Part shown: in pieces, positions 14,776 to 16,531 of the stretch
Layout of the letters: each line of letters begins with the position of its first letter
How positions within the stretch are numbered: the first letter of the stretch is position 1
Assembly (NCBI GenBank): GCA_034716535.1
Contig: JAYEJW010000066.1
Span: 1-16,531, forward strand
Length of the DNA stretch: 16,531 nucleotides
Reading direction: 5' to 3'
From: JAYEJW01 sp034716535
GTDB taxonomy: Bacteria > Pseudomonadota > Gammaproteobacteria > Chromatiales > Chromatiaceae
Translations under genes and position numbers: made by a program
Notes under the pieces: model-generated
Databases searched by the model: none
The model's input: only the letters and a program-made list of their open reading frames with translations
Told to the model about the DNA's origin: nothing

Positions 14776-15173
14776 TCAAGCACCCAGCAGCTTTTTTTGG
14801 TAACTCCACGAAACGGCTTTGCCATCGTGTTGTTGAAGTAGTCGATGAATGGGCGTAATGAGCGAGCGGCTTCGCGGTCGCGGAGCCTTGGCCTGGGGGA
14901 TCTCGCAAAGATCTCTGCCTGCGGGGACTTTGCGCCGCATCGACTCCACGAAGGCATCGGATCCAAGAAACATCTGATGCTTGAGTTTCTCCCACGATGA
15001 CGGTTGACCCTTACCCTCGACAACGAAGCGGGCGTAATGCTCGACCGATTCGTCTTCAGGAAGGTTGCTCGGTCGTCGTCCGCGTTTCCAAGAAAGATAT
15101 CGCGTCGCTCGTTGCCGCGTGCGGTGACGTGGTTCAACGCTCCTGCAAATTCAAGCCGCAAGGGTCTGGCCTT
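14776..15173 (-). pseudogene. REP-associated tyrosine transposase (RAYT) relic with internal deletion
   Basis: The minus strand from 15173 reads KARPLRLEFAGALNHVTARG, then NERRDIFLGNADDDRATFL: the RAYT N-terminus, including the His-containing HVTARGN block. The expected initiator ATG is AAG here (15171-15173). At about 15054 the frame changes to ESVEHYARFVVEGKGQPSSW, followed by LGSDAFVESMRRKVPAGRDL and EIPQAKAPRPRSRSLITP, the RAYT C-terminus, ending at 14776. The middle of the protein, about 120 or more residues with the second HUH histidine and the catalytic tyrosine region, is missing. Three lesions (start loss, deletion, frame change) make it dead. It is RAYT-type by motifs; the family normally has about 200-320 residues. 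Confidence 0.75.
14859..14966. repeat. Direct repeat copy B (RAYT 3' end)
   Basis: This is the partner of 13908-14018, in the same orientation, and forms the 3' part of the RAYT relic at 14776-15173. Its reading frame here is intact (LCEIPQAKAP), so it is the less decayed copy. Confidence 0.8.
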
Positions 15174-15243
15174 ATCCCGGTTGCTCTCTGCTGGGGCTCT
15201 GTCGAAGGATAGGCCGGATAGTCGGCATGGGCAATGGGAGACC

Positions 15244-15277
15244 TGTCCCCCGCCCAGACGTGTCCCCCGCCCAGACG
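15244..15277. repeat. Perfect 17-base tandem duplication
   Basis: TGTCCCCCGCCCAGACG occurs twice head to tail, at 15244-15260 and 15261-15277. It lies upstream of the RAYT relic start (minus strand) in the noncoding stretch 15174-15386. The rest of that stretch shows no gene. Confidence 0.8.
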
Positions 15278-15386
15278 CTCTGGATGACGATCCATGGCAG
15301 CGGGTAGTGGAACCGCCTGGCTCGCGACGCTGTAACAATCTGCAACACAAGGCTTGCGGTGGTTGATCGCAAGGTGGCTCTTCTCC

Positions 15387-15414
15387 TTGACCACAGGAAG
15401 ATCTTTGCTATTCT
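15387..15414 (+). promoter_or_regulatory. Sigma70-like promoter for the MarR-type gene
   Basis: TTGACC (15387-15392) and TATTCT (15409-15414) are separated by 16 bases. The -35 matches the consensus at five of six positions and the -10 at four of six. Transcription would start near 15420, giving a leader of about 130 bases if translation begins at 15548. Confidence 0.45.
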
Positions 15415-15547
15415 AACTACTTCTACACGAATGATTGCGGTTGAAATGGTCGATAGGTTCAAGGTGATCGGCGACAAGCCGGAAGAAAGAGCCGCAGAAG
15501 CAAGTGCGGTGACGGTTCCCCCGGCGGGCCTGTCGGAGACCGTCACG

Positions 15548-16129
15548 ATGCAGGAGCAGAACGCCGAAGCGCTGATCTCCACATCGCCGGAACCAGTTTC
15601 CGCCACTCGCTACGACCTTCGCATACTCCAGGCCCTCCGGCGGGTCATCCGCGCGGTCGATCTGCATTCCCGCAAGCTCTCGGCCCAACACAAGATTACG
15701 GGACCTCAGCTGGTCTGCCTGCTGTCGGTCGAGGAGCACGAGCCAGTGACGCCGAGCGCCATCGCGCGCCACGTTCACCTGAGTCCGAGCACCGTGATCG
15801 GGATCCTCGATCGGCTCGAGGCCAAGGGGCTCGTCCAGCGCGCGCGTGATCTGAAGGACCGCCGCCTGGTCCAGGTGTCGCTCACCGAGCAGGGAAAGGC
15901 ACTCGTCGTGATCGCTCCCTCGCCGCTGCAGGACAAGCTCGCCGAAGCGATGAACCATCTGCCGGAAACGGAGCTGGCGACGATTGCCGAGGCTCTCGAT
16001 CGGATCGTGAAGATGATGGAAGTCCGGCACATCGACGCCGCGCCGATGCTGGAGAGCGGGCCGATCGACGCCGCGACCGGGGAGGCCAAGGCCCTTGAAC
16101 CGCCGGGCGGTGGGGAGTCCGGCCGCTAG
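15548..16129 (+). CDS. MarR-family transcriptional regulator
   Basis: This is a 193-residue DNA-binding protein. A helical dimerisation segment (about 22-48, YDLRILQALRRVIRAVDLHS) is followed by TGPQLVCLLSVEEH (51-64) and a winged helix-turn-helix (66-115). The recognition helix is around LSPSTVIGILDRLEAKGLV and the wing around RDLKDRRLVQVSLTEQG, with the family's D-x-R-R signature. The C-terminal 30 residues are low-complexity. The 'RAVDLHSRKL...TGPQL' pattern resembles the MarR subgroup that includes ectoine-operon regulators (EctR), but no ect gene is visible. The ATG at 15548 has GGAG 9 bases upstream; ATGs at 15446 and 15431 are in frame and possible. A methyltransferase gene starts 58 bases downstream and may be co-transcribed. 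Confidence 0.85.
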   Translation: MQEQNAEALISTSPEPVSATRYDLRILQALRRVIRAVDLHSRKLSAQHKITGPQLVCLLSVEEHEPVTPSAIARHVHLSPSTVIGILDRLEAKGLVQRARDLKDRRLVQVSLTEQGKALVVIAPSPLQDKLAEAMNHLPETELATIAEALDRIVKMMEVRHIDAAPMLESGPIDAATGEAKALEPPGGGESGR

Positions 16130-16187
16130 CTCGCCGGGGCACGGCTGCCTTCATTTTGGTCCTCGCAGGAATCTTTTTGGTGATGCT

Positions 16188-16531
16188 ATGAGTTACGACA
16201 CCGCGAACGAGGCCAAAGCGAGCTTCGATGACGTCTATACCGCGCCCACCCCGCACGCCTACATCGCGTCGATGGCGAAGAACGGCTACGAGATCGGCGA
16301 GCAGGCCCGGCCCTACTGCGCGGCGGCGGCGGAGCTTCTGCAAGAGCGCAACGGAGACGCTTGGCCGGTCCAGATGCTCGATGTCGGCTGCTCGTACGGG
16401 ATCGGGTCGGCGTTCGTGAAGTACGGATGCTCGTTCGACGAGATGGTGGCCTTCTTCTTGTCGCGCGCACCGCGAGAGTACCACGCGACGTGCGAGGCCA
16501 TGCGGCTGTGGCTCAACGTCGCACCGCCGGC
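16188..16531 (+). CDS. Class I SAM-dependent methyltransferase, 5' part (cut by window end)
   Basis: An open frame runs from the ATG at 16188 to the window edge (114 codons) without a stop. After an N-terminal segment of about 60 residues (SYDTANEAKASFDDVYTAPT ...) comes MLDVGCSYGIGSAFVKYG (63-80). Its LDVGCSYGIGS is the motif I glycine loop that binds S-adenosylmethionine. The substrate is not readable from this part. Only a weak GGTG precedes the start. It follows the MarR-type gene in the same direction and may be its target or operon partner. The truncation is due to the window, not to a lesion. Confidence 0.75.
   Translation, partial: MSYDTANEAKASFDDVYTAPTPHAYIASMAKNGYEIGEQARPYCAAAAELLQERNGDAWPVQMLDVGCSYGIGSAFVKYGCSFDEMVAFFLSRAPREYHATCEAMRLWLNVAPP

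Noticed and set aside
14762..14815. T-rich run (near 14790-14800) as a terminator
   Set aside because: No stable stem immediately precedes the T run on the strand read, so I do not call a terminator.

Overview
The window is high-GC DNA with densely packed genes. It looks like a proteobacterial chromosome, most likely a gammaproteobacterium. The family mix suggests this: a stand-alone Mth938-like protein, a parvulin/HupE pair, an AlgI-type MBOAT with an SGNH partner, and REP-associated tyrosine transposase (RAYT) relics. The taxonomic call is inference. I see no rRNA, tRNA or CRISPR array.

Left part (1-6370). A small Mth938-like protein (176-547) is followed by a one-helix membrane-anchored protein of unknown function (748-1431). 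The latter meets, stop codon on stop codon, the most unusual gene of the window: a minus-strand gene (1428-3413) encoding a Clp1/Grc3-type polynucleotide 5'-kinase P-loop domain fused to an RNase Z-type metallo-beta-lactamase domain. It lies 9 bp behind a small zinc-ribbon membrane protein (3423-3788), and the two probably form an operon. Divergent from them is a ClpC-like double AAA+ unfoldase (3914-6367) that carries an IGF tripeptide where ClpP-binding loops sit.

Middle part (6370-9640). A long imperfect palindrome (6411-6443) follows clp. Next comes a two-gene minus-strand unit: an MBOAT O-acyltransferase (7605-9014) and an SGNH/AlgJ-like partner (6506-7597), together an envelope-glycan or exopolysaccharide acylation pair. 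Upstream of it (9015-9636) is a gene graveyard. The start of a Crp/Fnr-type cyclic-nucleotide-binding protein is joined out of frame to the end of a 2-phosphoglycerate-kinase-like protein.

Right-middle part (9637-13897). An AraC-family regulator is transcribed away from a three-gene plus-strand unit: an apparently exported arginase/agmatinase-family hydrolase with all six metal ligands, a membrane-anchored parvulin-type isomerase, and a HupE/UreJ-type membrane protein. This looks like a regulated module for an exported, metal-dependent guanidino-compound hydrolase.

Right end (13898-16531). Two RAYT relics share a 3'-end direct repeat (13908-14018 and 14859-14966) and bracket a secreted two-domain beta protein (14102-14659). 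A GTAG-headed hairpin (14027-14069) beside the left relic looks like a REP element. A MarR-family regulator with a recognisable promoter follows, then the start of a SAM-dependent methyltransferase cut by the window edge.
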